Source of the DNA: Lentibacillus sediminis | GTDB taxonomy: Bacteria; Bacillota; Bacilli; Bacillales; Amphibacillaceae | DNA: 64,000 nucleotides | Assembly: GCF_002763455.1 (NCBI RefSeq) | Contig: NZ_NIXK01000001.1 | Coordinates: 310,001 to 374,000, forward strand | Direction: 5' to 3' | Shown here: positions 1 to 8,219 of the stretch, in pieces | Numbering within the stretch: position 1 is the first letter of the stretch | Layout: every line of letters starts with the position of its first letter | Position numbers and translations under genes: made by a program | Notes under the pieces: model-generated | The model's database searches: none | The model's input: only the letters and a program-made list of their open reading frames with translations | Told to the model about the DNA's origin: nothing

Positions 1-1828
1 CCTGTTCAACTATCTCGGTCTGTACACGCTTGCGACAAGGTATCTCGCGACCGATCATGCCAAAAATACATATGAACTGCCGCAGGAGCGCTGGATGGTG
101 ATTGCCATGCACCTGATGCAGGAGGAGCCTGCCGCGGGGCGCACGGGGCTTGTCCTGGAAGCATACTGGGCGCTTAGCAAGCTGTATATGACTGTGGCAA
201 CACCGACCCTGACGAATGCCGGAAAAACCCATGGCCAGCTGTCCAGCTGCTTTATTGACACAGTGGATGACAGCTTGCAGTCGATCTATGACAGCAACAC
301 CGATATAGCCAAACTTTCGAAAAATGGCGGCGGAATTGGCGTGTACATGGGAAAAATCCGCGGCCGCGGCAGTTCGATTAAGGGCTTTAAAGGCATGTCC
401 GGCGGGGTCGTACCGTGGATCAAACAGCTGAACAATACGGCGGTCAGCGTGGATCAGCTCGGGACGCGCAAAGGGGCGGTCGCCATCTACTTGGACGTGT
501 GGCATACCGATATCGAGCCCTTTCTCGATCTAAAGCTAAACAACGGCGATGAACGCTGGCGTGCCCATGATATTTTCACAGGCGTCACACTGCCGGATTT
601 ATTTATGGAGCAGGTCGAGGCACGCGGGGACTGGTTCCTGTTTGATCCGCATGAGGTGCAGCAGGTGATGGGCTATTCGCTGGAAGACTTTTATGATGAA
701 GAAAAAGGCGATGGCGAGTGGCGCAGGAAATATCAGGAGTGCGTCGAGTCTGAGCAGCTTTCCAAACGGAAGGTGCCGGCGATCAATATCATGAAGCGGA
801 TCATGAAATCTCAGCTGGAGTCTGGGACCCCGTTTATGTTTTACCGGGATGAGGTGAACAGGCATAACACGAACCCGCACGAGGGCATGATTTATTGCTC
901 CAATCTCTGTACGGAGATTACGCAAAATCAGTCGCCAAGTGAATTTATCGAGGAATTCATGGAAAACGAAGGGACGCTTGTGAAGCGGTACAAGCCGGGC
1001 GATTACGTGGTCTGTAATCTCAGCTCGATTAATCTGGGGAAAGCCATGCCGGATGATGTGCTGGAGCGCCTGATCAAAATTCAAGTCCGCATGCTCGATA
1101 ATGTGATTGATATCAACACATTGCCGATCATGCAGGCCCGTCTGACAAACCAGAAATACCGCGCGATTGGTCTTGGCACATTTGGCTGGCATCACCTCTT
1201 GGCTCGCAAACAGATGAAATGGGAGACAGAGGAAGCGGTGGAATTTGCCGATGAGCTTTATGAAAAAATCTCCTACCTGACGATCAAAAACAGCATGGAA
1301 TTAAGCAAGGAAAAGGGAAGCTATCCGGTGTTTGAGGGCAGCAGATGGAGTGACGGCACGTATTTCGAGCAAAAAGGCTACACGGATAAAAAATGGACGG
1401 CTTTGCGGGATGGCGTAATGGCTCACGGTATGCGCAACGGCTACTTAATGGCAGTGGCGCCGAATTCCAGCACCTCGATGATTGCCGGATCCACCGCCAG
1501 CATTGATCCGGTATTCCGGCCTTTTTACAATGAGGAAAAGAAAGATTTCAAGATTCCGTTCACGGCACCGGATTTGGATCATCACACGTATGAGATTTAC
1601 CGCCGCTCTGCCTATATCCTGGATCAGCGCTGGTCGGTCAGGCAAAATGCAGCACGGCAGCGGCATATTGACCAGAGCATTTCATTTAATTTCTATGTGC
1701 CAAATACGATCCGCGCTTCAGTGCTCTTGGATGTGCACCTGCAGGCATGGCGGGAAGGGCTGAAAACGACGTACTATGTCCGTTCCACGGCAAATGATGT
1801 GGAAGAATGTGAGTGGTGTGAAAGTTGA
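1..1828 (+). CDS. nrdE: Ribonucleoside-diphosphate reductase alpha subunit, 5' end missing
   Basis: Catalytic large subunit of class I ribonucleotide reductase, which reduces ribonucleoside diphosphates to deoxynucleotides in the cytoplasm. The reading frame is already open at base 2, so the true start lies upstream of the window. Family residues are visible in order: the first redox cysteine in SSCF near base 249, the NLCTEI radical cysteine near base 909, the CNLSS cysteine near base 1014, the tyrosine pair of the radical-transfer path (TTYYV) near base 1775 and the C-terminal CEWC redox pair. The stop codon overlaps the TTG start of the next gene (TTGA), so the genes are translationally coupled. 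The gene is well conserved and intact as far as it can be seen. Confidence 0.95.
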   Translation, partial: LFNYLGLYTLATRYLATDHAKNTYELPQERWMVIAMHLMQEEPAAGRTGLVLEAYWALSKLYMTVATPTLTNAGKTHGQLSSCFIDTVDDSLQSIYDSNTDIAKLSKNGGGIGVYMGKIRGRGSSIKGFKGMSGGVVPWIKQLNNTAVSVDQLGTRKGAVAIYLDVWHTDIEPFLDLKLNNGDERWRAHDIFTGVTLPDLFMEQVEARGDWFLFDPHEVQQVMGYSLEDFYDEEKGDGEWRRKYQECVESEQLSKRKVPAINIMKRIMKSQLESGTPFMFYRDEVNRHNTNPHEGMIYCSNLCTEITQNQSPSEFIEEFMENEGTLVKRYKPGDYVVCNLSSINLGKAMPDDVLERLIKIQVRMLDNVIDINTLPIMQARLTNQKYRAIGLGTFGWHHLLARKQMKWETEEAVEFADELYEKISYLTIKNSMELSKEKGSYPVFEGSRWSDGTYFEQKGYTDKKWTALRDGVMAHGMRNGYLMAVAPNSSTSMIAGSTASIDPVFRPFYNEEKKDFKIPFTAPDLDHHTYEIYRRSAYILDQRWSVRQNAARQRHIDQSISFNFYVPNTIRASVLLDVHLQAWREGLKTTYYVRSTANDVEECEWCES

Positions 1829-2295
1829 AAGCACTGATTGCTTATTTGTCCTACAGCGGAAATACGGACGAAGCAGCAGATGTTATTGAGTGTAGGTTGA
1901 GGCAGGCGGGCATGGCGGTGGAGCGGCATCGCATTGGAGTCGATGCCCCGATTGACGCAGCCCGCTATGACTATATTTTTCTCGGAACATTTACCTGGGA
2001 AGAGGGATCGACACCGGAGGAAGTGAAAGACTTCGTGCTTGAAGTCGGCTATAAACCGGACAATATTGCGGTTTTCGGAACAGGGGACACGCAATTTGGC
2101 GGAGACGATCTGTACTGCCTGGCGGTGGATAAGCTCAAGCATTTTTACCACAGCAAATGGCCCGGCCTGAAAGTGGAGCAGTCGCCCCGGGGAAGCCAGG
2201 AACGCAAGATCGAAAATTGGGTAGGAGGAGTGATCAATAGTGGCACAAAAGCTGCTCGAGAAAGCAAAAACACTGGAACCGCGTTATCCAAATAA
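1825..2295 (+). CDS. NrdI-like flavodoxin
   Basis: Flavodoxin-fold protein of 156 residues. It begins with a strand followed by a phosphate-binding loop (YLSYSGNTDEAA, residues 7-18), and a second FMN-loop-like stretch (FGTGDTQFGGDD) lies near residues 85-96. Its position between nrdE and nrdF argues for the NrdI role, which is to supply an oxidant or electrons for assembling the NrdF radical cofactor. It looks more like a canonical flavodoxin than the roughly 130-residue NrdI of Bacillus subtilis, and the gene order is nrdE-flavodoxin-nrdF instead of nrdI-nrdE-nrdF. The start is TTG, inside the nrdE stop. Its 3' end overlaps nrdF by 56 bases. Function is inferred from fold and context. Confidence 0.75.
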   Translation: MKALIAYLSYSGNTDEAADVIECRLRQAGMAVERHRIGVDAPIDAARYDYIFLGTFTWEEGSTPEEVKDFVLEVGYKPDNIAVFGTGDTQFGGDDLYCLAVDKLKHFYHSKWPGLKVEQSPRGSQERKIENWVGGVINSGTKAARESKNTGTALSK

Positions 2296-3283
2296 ATCAA
2301 CTGCCTTGTTTGGAGGTGAGGCGAGTGGAATTTTAAACTGGAACGATATTGCCTACCCGCATTGGTATAAAATGTACAAAAGGTTGGTGGGAAACTACTG
2401 GCAGGCGGACGAGGTGAACATGTCGGGGGATATTAAGCAATTTCCTCAGCTGACCGAAGCGGAACAGGAGTCCTACCTGAAAATTATTGGGCTGTTGTCG
2501 ACATTAGATGGCCCGCAGACAAGACAGGCACTTTTGCTGTCACTGTATTCCACCGATTCCTCTGTGCAATCGATCATGGCGGTGATCGCCCAGCAGGAGG
2601 CGGTGCATAATGAAAGTTATTCCTATGTGCTGTCGTCGGTGGTCTCGCTGCAGGAACAAAACGAATCCTTTGAGCTCGGCAGAAAGGACCCCGTTCTTTT
2701 GAAGCGAAATGAGAAACTTATAGAGCAATACAATGCGTTCGTGGAAGAGCCATCCATGGAAAATATCCTGAAAACGCTGGTGTACACGTCGCTCCTGGAA
2801 GGGATGTTCTTCTATTCCGGATTCGCGTTTTTCTATAATCTTGCGCGTCATAACAAAATGGTTGGCACCTCGACGATGATCAGCTATATTAACCGTGACG
2901 AGCTCGAGCATGGGCGTTTCATCTCCGAACTTTTCCGGGCGACACTGGCAGAAAACCCGGAATATAATAACAGCGAGCTGATTGACTGGGTATACACCCG
3001 CTTCGAGGAGTCGGCCGAGCTGGAAATTGAATGGTCCAACTATGTGCTGGCCGATGTGGAAGGAATTGACCTGGAGGAGATGGCCGGCTATATCAAATAC
3101 CGCGCCAACAAAATGCTGCGCATGCTCGGCCTGGAGGAAATTTATCCGGAACACGTGGATAATCCGATGAAATGGATCCGTGCTTATGTTGATAATATTG
3201 ATGGGACAAAGACGGACTTTTTTGAGCAGAAATCGCGGCAGTATACGAAGACGAGCGATTTGAATGGGTTTGATGATTTGTAG
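2240..3283 (+). CDS. nrdF: Ribonucleoside-diphosphate reductase beta subunit
   Basis: Small radical-bearing subunit of class I ribonucleotide reductase (347 aa). The dinuclear metal ligands and radical tyrosine fit the family spacing: Asp90, Glu120, His123, Tyr127 (QQEAVHNESY), Glu187, Glu221 and His224 (DELEH). The C-terminal tail, which ends in DLNGFDDL, is the type that docks onto the alpha subunit. The start is GTG at 2240, preceded at good spacing by AGGAGGAG inside the end of the flavodoxin gene. It is the last gene of the nrdE-flavodoxin-nrdF operon. Confidence 0.95.
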   Translation: MAQKLLEKAKTLEPRYPNKSTALFGGEASGILNWNDIAYPHWYKMYKRLVGNYWQADEVNMSGDIKQFPQLTEAEQESYLKIIGLLSTLDGPQTRQALLLSLYSTDSSVQSIMAVIAQQEAVHNESYSYVLSSVVSLQEQNESFELGRKDPVLLKRNEKLIEQYNAFVEEPSMENILKTLVYTSLLEGMFFYSGFAFFYNLARHNKMVGTSTMISYINRDELEHGRFISELFRATLAENPEYNNSELIDWVYTRFEESAELEIEWSNYVLADVEGIDLEEMAGYIKYRANKMLRMLGLEEIYPEHVDNPMKWIRAYVDNIDGTKTDFFEQKSRQYTKTSDLNGFDDL

Positions 3284-3493
3284 ACTGAGAATACGGCGGG
3301 TGCTGTATCTTTTGTTTTTTTGTGGGGCTGGTTAGATGGTGTGTGGGTCGCTGGGAGGGGGCGCGTGATTTTTTGGGGACTTAGCGGAACGGAGGTGGCT
3401 GAGCGCAGAAAGAATGAGCGCAAGCGCGAGACACTCCTCGGTTTCCCGAATCCCAGCAGTTAAGAGCATCTTAATTTACATTAGTAAAAGTTT

Positions 3494-3540
3494 AACAGAT
3501 AAAGATACTCGGCAGAGAGTGTCTTTATCTGTTTAATTTA
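3494..3540 (+). terminator. Stem-loop downstream of nrdF, possible terminator
   Basis: A 16-bp inverted repeat (3494-3509 with 3518-3533) with one imperfect pair and an 8-base loop, followed by a short T/A-rich tail. It lies about 210 bases after the nrdF stop. The rest of 3284-3772 is GC-rich then AT-rich intergenic DNA in which no gene with a ribosome site is visible. Confidence 0.5.
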
Positions 3541-3772
3541 TCTCCTTTGTTTCCAACCCCTGAAAATCTACGTTCAAGACATGGGCGATCCCTTTTTAAA
3601 TTCCAATCGTGTACAATCCCGCTCATATTACTTGTGAATGTTAAACGTATCAGTAATAATTTTGATAATATAATTAATAATCAACAAGAAATTATTCACC
3701 CCAAAACCGTATCCTTTTCTTCTTATTTTTCGTTAAAAAAGTGAAAGGAGCGATTAAAAAGGAGTGTAATTC

Positions 3773-4432
3773 ATGAACATAAAGTTTAAAGAGGTGTGGG
3801 AAAGTTATTCCTCTTCAACATGGAAGGCTTGTTTGCGTTTTACCAACAATCATCATGATGCAGAGGATCTTATGCAGACAACCTGGTTAAAAGCCTACAT
3901 TAGCTGGAAAAAGAAACCTAAATCACTGACAAAGGCATACTTTACTGCCATTGCCAGAAACACATGGATTGATGAGATTCGTAAAAGGAAGCTGTCAACT
4001 ATTCCGTATGAGGACAACTGCCAGCAATTCGGGGATTCTACTGAGTTAATGACTTCTTTAAACTTCACACATGTGTTAAATACGCTTGTCACCAGACTAA
4101 CTATAAGCCAACAAATATTATTTCTCTTATCAGATGTATGCAGATGCAGCCTGAAGGAAATAGCATTTTTGACAAATATGAGTGTAGGCGCTGTGAAGGC
4201 AACTCTTTTTCGAGCAAGGCAAAAGATAATAAATGATGTTCGACAAAATATGGAAGCAGATCACTCTGTAGATGAGGAAGAAGCGCTTCGTGTAAAGCTG
4301 TATAGCCAAGCATTGCAAAATGGAGATATACAGCTTCTCGCTAGCCTTCTTACCGACAATGCATCCATTCCTGCCTTGTACGTTCAACAGCAGCAAACTT
4401 ATTCCACGTTAGATTGCAAAATGGTGGCTTAA
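3773..4432 (+). CDS. ECF-type RNA polymerase sigma factor
   Basis: Sigma-70 family protein of 219 aa. Region 2 covers about residues 10-75 (HHDAEDLMQTTWLKAY, AYFTAIARNTWIDEIRKR) and region 4 about residues 105-155 (SLKEIAFLTNMSVGAVKATLFRARQKI). The roughly 60 residues after region 4 contain LYSQALQNGDIQLLASLL, which resembles the beginning of the SnoaL/NTF2-like extension of ECF41-type sigma factors. The extension is normally about 100 residues and stops here after some 40. A ribosome site (AAGGAG) precedes the ATG. The epimerase gene follows 71 bases later and may be co-transcribed. No anti-sigma gene is adjacent. Base composition is AT-richer than in the nrd genes. Confidence 0.85.
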   Translation: MNIKFKEVWESYSSSTWKACLRFTNNHHDAEDLMQTTWLKAYISWKKKPKSLTKAYFTAIARNTWIDEIRKRKLSTIPYEDNCQQFGDSTELMTSLNFTHVLNTLVTRLTISQQILFLLSDVCRCSLKEIAFLTNMSVGAVKATLFRARQKIINDVRQNMEADHSVDEEEALRVKLYSQALQNGDIQLLASLLTDNASIPALYVQQQQTYSTLDCKMVA

Positions 4433-4503
4433 CTTCTTTATATCGGCAAGGGAAGCGATGGGTTACGGATTATTAACTCGATCTTAGGGGAGGGGTTGGA
4501 CTA

Positions 4504-5487
4504 ATGAAAATACTATTGCTAGGTGGGACGTTATTTTTAGGAAAGCATATCGCAGAACAAGCTTTGAATAAGGGAATGGATATTACATTATTCAATCGCG
4601 GAAAAACAAATCCAGAATTCCTAAACGAGGTAAAAGGTGTCACACATATTGTTGGTGATCGCAGTACAGATGACATCGAAAAGCTTAGGGATAACTGGGA
4701 TGTGGTGATTGATCTATCAGGTACAGATCCAAATAATGTACAGCGTTCTGTAGATCAATTAAAAGGTCGTTGTAATAGCTATGTTTTCATCTCAAGTATC
4801 AGTGCATATAAGAATGTAGATAAAGGACCTGTGTTCGAAACAAATGCGCTCCATGAACTGGATAAAGACAACTACGGAAGCAACAAAGCTACTTGTGAAG
4901 TCATCGTAAACAATGATTTTTATGATAACTCACTTATTGTTCGACCAGGTCTTATTGTTGGACCAGATGATCCAACAGATCGCTTTACCTATTGGCCATG
5001 GAGAATGAAGCAGGGTGGAAGGATTCTCGTTCCGAATATAGGTCAGAGTAAAAAAGTTCAGTTTATAGATGTACGTGATTTAGCGTCGTGGATTATAGAA
5101 GCTATTGAGCAAGGCGTGAAGGGTACATTTAATGCAGTCGGTCCGAAAGAGGCTCTGGGATTCAGAGACTTTCTTCTATCTTGCAAAAAACTAGTTTCAC
5201 CAGAAAGTACAGAGCTTTGCTGGGCAGAGGAATCCGTTTTACAAGAAAATCAGGTTCAGCCTTGGGTAGAACTGCCATTTTGGCTCCCTGACTCCCTGAA
5301 TATGAATGGGATGTTGTCGGTGAATAGCGACAAAGCCATTGATGCAGGGTTAAGCTTCCGCCCCATGAAGGAAACGATAATGGATACACTTGAATGGAGC
5401 TTACATGAACGGAATGGGGAATGGGAAGCGGGACTGGAAAGGGAAAAAGAGTTTCGTGTGCTGGAAAGAATCGAAAGCGGGAAATAG
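4504..5487 (+). CDS. NAD-dependent epimerase/dehydratase family protein (extended SDR)
   Basis: Rossmann-fold nucleotide-sugar-epimerase-like protein of 327 aa. The N-terminal cofactor motif GGTLFLG is at residues 7-13. A serine-rich strand (FISSISAY) and a YGSNK motif fit the catalytic Ser and Tyr-xxx-Lys of extended short-chain dehydrogenases. The preceding GGGGAGG ribosome site supports the ATG at 4504. The substrate cannot be predicted. It follows the ECF sigma factor on the same strand and shares its AT-rich composition, so the pair may have been acquired together. Confidence 0.8.
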   Translation: MKILLLGGTLFLGKHIAEQALNKGMDITLFNRGKTNPEFLNEVKGVTHIVGDRSTDDIEKLRDNWDVVIDLSGTDPNNVQRSVDQLKGRCNSYVFISSISAYKNVDKGPVFETNALHELDKDNYGSNKATCEVIVNNDFYDNSLIVRPGLIVGPDDPTDRFTYWPWRMKQGGRILVPNIGQSKKVQFIDVRDLASWIIEAIEQGVKGTFNAVGPKEALGFRDFLLSCKKLVSPESTELCWAEESVLQENQVQPWVELPFWLPDSLNMNGMLSVNSDKAIDAGLSFRPMKETIMDTLEWSLHERNGEWEAGLEREKEFRVLERIESGK

Positions 5488-5560
5488 TGCTATTTGAGAC
5501 ATTGCACATACATTTGTTCTTAGCAGGGATTTTTCTATTCAATCTGTTGTCACTTATCAA

Positions 5561-5600
5561 AAGGAGATGGTTCCTGTATTGACGGAATCATCTCCTTTAT
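5561..5600 (+). terminator. Stem-loop terminator candidate after the epimerase
   Basis: A 14-bp stem (5561-5574 with 5584-5597, one G-U pair) with a 9-base loop, located between the epimerase and the convergent LacI gene. The T-tract is weak on both strands, so the hairpin may serve both directions. The rest of 5488-5724 shows nothing else. Confidence 0.55.
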
Positions 5601-5724
5601 GCAGCAGAGCTCCAATTTGAAGAGCGCTTCTTGGGTTGAGTTTATATTGATAAAGCAATAGAAACAGCAATTGGATGTCTTACAGTCCACAGCCACCAAT
5701 ATCTCCCCTTGTCGTCTCCACTGC

Positions 5725-6729
5725 CTATTCAGATACCTTCGTCTTGAGTTTCACCGATTGCCTGGTAACCAATTCAGTTGGCAATTTGTAATGATGATTA
5801 ACTTTTTCTCCGGCCAGCAGCTGGAAGATTAAATGTACGGATAGTGCACCTGTATCATATTTTGGCTGCTTGATGGTCGTAAGGGGAGGATTCACGTATT
5901 CCGCCAGCTCGATGTCATCATAGCCGATGATGGAAATATCTCCTGGAACATCAATACCGTTTTCTTGGAAAGCCTGGAGTCCTCCGATCGCCATTTCATC
6001 ATTCGCATAGAAAATCCCCTCAGGCAAGTCGCGCTGGGCAATCATCAATTTGGTTGCACGATAGCCGCCTTTTTTGGTAAAGTCTCCGGAGAATTTCCAC
6101 TTGGACTGATAGGGAATTCCATGAGCTTTCAAGGCATCCTGGTAACCTTGAAAGCGCCTGATGCTGTCATGCGAAATGGCCGGTCCGCTGACATACGCAA
6201 TATCTTCATGACCATGCTGGATAAGATGTTCTGTCGCTGTATAGGCCCCTTGGACATTGTCCGCCTCCACATGGTAAACAAATTCATTTTCCAGGGTGCG
6301 ATCCAGCACGACAAGCGGGAAGTCTTTTCTGGCAGACTCCAGTGTGATCTCATCACTGATGTTATGAGCGAGGATAATCGCTCCGTCTACTCGCTTCTCC
6401 TTTAAAAACCGTACAGCGGTAGATTGCGGGCCGCCGATCGAGCTGCAGGCGATCAGATCATAGCCATTCGCCGAGGTAATATCCTGCACCCCCTGGATCA
6501 ATTCCGAGTAAAATGGACCGGACAAATCGCTTAAAACCAGAGCAATCGTATTGGTTTTCGTGCGCTTTAAATCAGAAGCAAACCCGTTTTTTTGGTAGTT
6601 TAATGATTTAGCCGCTTCTTCTACTTTCTTTTTTGTTGCCTGGCTTATTTTTGTGCTGTTGTTTAAAGCGTAGGAAGCGGTGGAGATTGCTACTCCCGCG
6701 ACCTTCGCTACATCTTTAATCGTTGCCAT
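5725..6729 (-). CDS. LacI-family transcriptional repressor (paralogue A)
   Basis: Sugar-responsive DNA-binding repressor of 334 aa. The N-terminal helix-turn-helix (MATIKDVAKVAGVAISTASY) is followed by a periplasmic-binding-protein-like ligand domain. The ATG at 6729 is chosen because GGAGGA sits 8 bases upstream; the longer TTG start at 6744 would place this site inside the gene. It is strikingly similar to the LacI protein at 21901-22944, including the recognition-helix region, so both probably read the same operator (GAAACGTTTC, seen at 7896, 8048, 22964 and 23410). It lies downstream of the esterase on the same strand and is probably co-transcribed with it. Confidence 0.93.
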   Translation of the reverse strand: MATIKDVAKVAGVAISTASYALNNSTKISQATKKKVEEAAKSLNYQKNGFASDLKRTKTNTIALVLSDLSGPFYSELIQGVQDITSANGYDLIACSSIGGPQSTAVRFLKEKRVDGAIILAHNISDEITLESARKDFPLVVLDRTLENEFVYHVEADNVQGAYTATEHLIQHGHEDIAYVSGPAISHDSIRRFQGYQDALKAHGIPYQSKWKFSGDFTKKGGYRATKLMIAQRDLPEGIFYANDEMAIGGLQAFQENGIDVPGDISIIGYDDIELAEYVNPPLTTIKQPKYDTGALSVHLIFQLLAGEKVNHHYKLPTELVTRQSVKLKTKVSE

Positions 6730-6776
6730 CCTTCTTTCCTCCAACTTTCCGAACTTTCTTTCTTGATTCTATCGTA

Positions 6777-7571
6777 TCATACCTTAGGATTGACGTTTAT
6801 TCGCAGCCACTGAAGGACCTCGCGTATTTGATCATCCCAGTAATCCCATGAATGTTCCCCCGGACCAAAGTTTGTGGTGAGATCGACCCCTGTTTTTTTA
6901 CAAGTACGGAAAAACCGCATATTATGTTCATGTAAAAAATCTTCTGTACCGCATGCCTGGTAAAGCATTGGCTTTTTTTCATGTAATCGATCCGTCTGTT
7001 CGAGCAGCCATAAAATATCATTCGCAGTGTGAATGATAGTCTCTTCCCCAAATGCAAGGGAAAGAGATTTGTACTTATCCGCTGCAAAAGGTCGAGCACG
7101 TTCCAAGTGAAAGACCATGTCAGTGACACCGGATAAGCTGGCAACTGCTGCAAATTGTTCAGGATAATTCAATCCCCATTTTAATGCACCAAACCCTCCC
7201 ATGGAATGCCCTGCTACAAAGTTATCTTCCCGTTTTTCAGATAAAGGAAAAAAGGAACGGGCGGCAGCCGGAATCTCCTCCGTGAGATAGGTCCAATACT
7301 TGCTGCCATTAGCCATGTCGTTATAATAACTATTGTCCGCAGAGGGCATGACAATGGCAAGGCGGTAATCCGCTGCGTACCGCTCCAGTGATGTATTTTG
7401 CAGCCATGTCATATGGTTATCACTGAACCCATGCAGAAGAAACAGGGTTGGATAGCGATCCGCTGCTGATTCAGATTCTGGATAAAATTTGCCCTTTTGC
7501 GGCAGAATCACTGACATCGTCATGTTTTTTACTAAAACTTCTGAGAAAAATTCACATTCAATACGTGCCAA
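6777..7571 (-). CDS. Alpha/beta-hydrolase esterase (EstA/FrmB type)
   Basis: Serine esterase of 264 aa. It has the oxyanion-loop motif LLHGFSDN (about residues 44-51), the nucleophile elbow GHSMGGFG (about 120-127) and a C-terminal catalytic histidine in GEHSWDYW. It resembles tributyrin-esterase and acetyl-xylan-esterase-like enzymes that deacetylate carbohydrates. No signal peptide is visible, so it should act in the cytoplasm, perhaps removing acetyl groups from imported oligosaccharides. The start is TTG at 7571 with GAGGAGG about 11 bases upstream. It lies between the permease relic and LacI paralogue A, all on the minus strand. Confidence 0.85.
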   Translation of the reverse strand: MARIECEFFSEVLVKNMTMSVILPQKGKFYPESESAADRYPTLFLLHGFSDNHMTWLQNTSLERYAADYRLAIVMPSADNSYYNDMANGSKYWTYLTEEIPAAARSFFPLSEKREDNFVAGHSMGGFGALKWGLNYPEQFAAVASLSGVTDMVFHLERARPFAADKYKSLSLAFGEETIIHTANDILWLLEQTDRLHEKKPMLYQACGTEDFLHEHNMRFFRTCKKTGVDLTTNFGPGEHSWDYWDDQIREVLQWLRINVNPKV

Positions 7572-7591
7572 TAAATGAAATTCCTCCTCTT

Positions 7592-7858
7592 CTATTTAAT
7601 GCCCGATACATTAAACCCTTCCAAAATATATTTCTGGAAGATGATAAAGATAATTAGAATCGGCACGACCATAAAGGTGGCTCCTGCCATCTGCAGTCCG
7701 TAATTGATGACATTTTCATCCTGCAGCAGTGCGAGCCCAACTGACAGGGTGTAAAGGGACTGATCGTTGGCGACGATCAGCGGCCACAGGAAACTGTTCC
7801 AAGAAGCTATGAATGTCAGAGTCACCTGCACGTCCAGAATAGGCTTGGCAAGCTTGAA
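7592..7858 (-). pseudogene. 3' relic of a MalG-type ABC sugar permease
   Basis: Only the last 88 codons of a carbohydrate ABC permease remain. Aligned by eye, about 67 of 88 residues match the C-terminus of the intact permease at 25870-26691, including FNVSGIK at the very end. Homology begins abruptly at an LAKPI segment corresponding to the EAA loop. Upstream, the frame runs into TAG at 7862-7864 and then AT-rich promoter DNA. The relic cannot make a transporter. It implies that a second ABC operon, paralogous to the one at 23.6-26.7 kb, once preceded the esterase and LacI A and was deleted. Confidence 0.85.
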
Positions 7859-7895
7859 TCTCTAAATTAATCATCCCCGGTTAAGTTTATTTAGC

Positions 7896-7932
7896 GAAAC
7901 GTTTCTATAAATAATTATATTATAATTTGCAA
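7896..7932 (-). promoter_or_regulatory. Minus-strand promoter with GAAACGTTTC operator
   Basis: Reading leftwards: a -35 TTGCAA (7927-7932), a 17-base spacer and a -10 TATAGA (7904-7909), with the palindrome GAAACGTTTC at 7896-7905 touching the -10. It could still drive the relic-esterase-LacI A unit and allow LacI autoregulation. Box assignments are by eye. Confidence 0.5.
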
Positions 7933-8045
7933 TCGTTTTCAACATAAAAACCAAATCATTTGTCTAAAATCAATAAAAAAGCTATTATGTCTACGTTTAT
8001 AATTATAATTGATTAAATTACTTTTGGTTAATTATATGAATCCTA

Positions 8046-8074
8046 TTGAAACGTTTCTATAAATGAATTATAGT
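8046..8074 (+). promoter_or_regulatory. Promoter and LacI operator of the phosphorylase gene
   Basis: A -35 TTGAAA (8046-8051), a 17-base spacer and a -10 TATAGT (8069-8074). The palindrome GAAACGTTTC (8048-8057) overlaps the -35, an ideal place for repression. The same decamer occurs at 7896 and upstream of the LacI B and ABC genes. A leader of about 140 bases leads to the ATG at 8220. Confidence 0.6.
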
Positions 8075-8219
8075 AATATTGGTAAGCGATTTCAAAATGA
8101 ACTATAAATCTCTTGTGAAATTAGCCAGGCATATTCGGCAGCTAAACAAGCCTACAGGAGCTGTGCTGTTTAATGACCTGCCGCTTTCAATTAACTAAAT
8201 AAGCAAAGGAGTTCCTTCA

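Noticed and set aside
3547-3744. 65-codon frame upstream of the ECF sigma factor
   Set aside because: No ribosome site before its TTG, no recognisable family, and composition of ordinary AT-rich spacer.
7896-8057. GAAACGTTTC sites read as CcpA cre boxes
   Set aside because: The decamer is too short and lacks the TGNNARCG pattern, and it pairs with two LacI paralogues, so LacI operators fit better.
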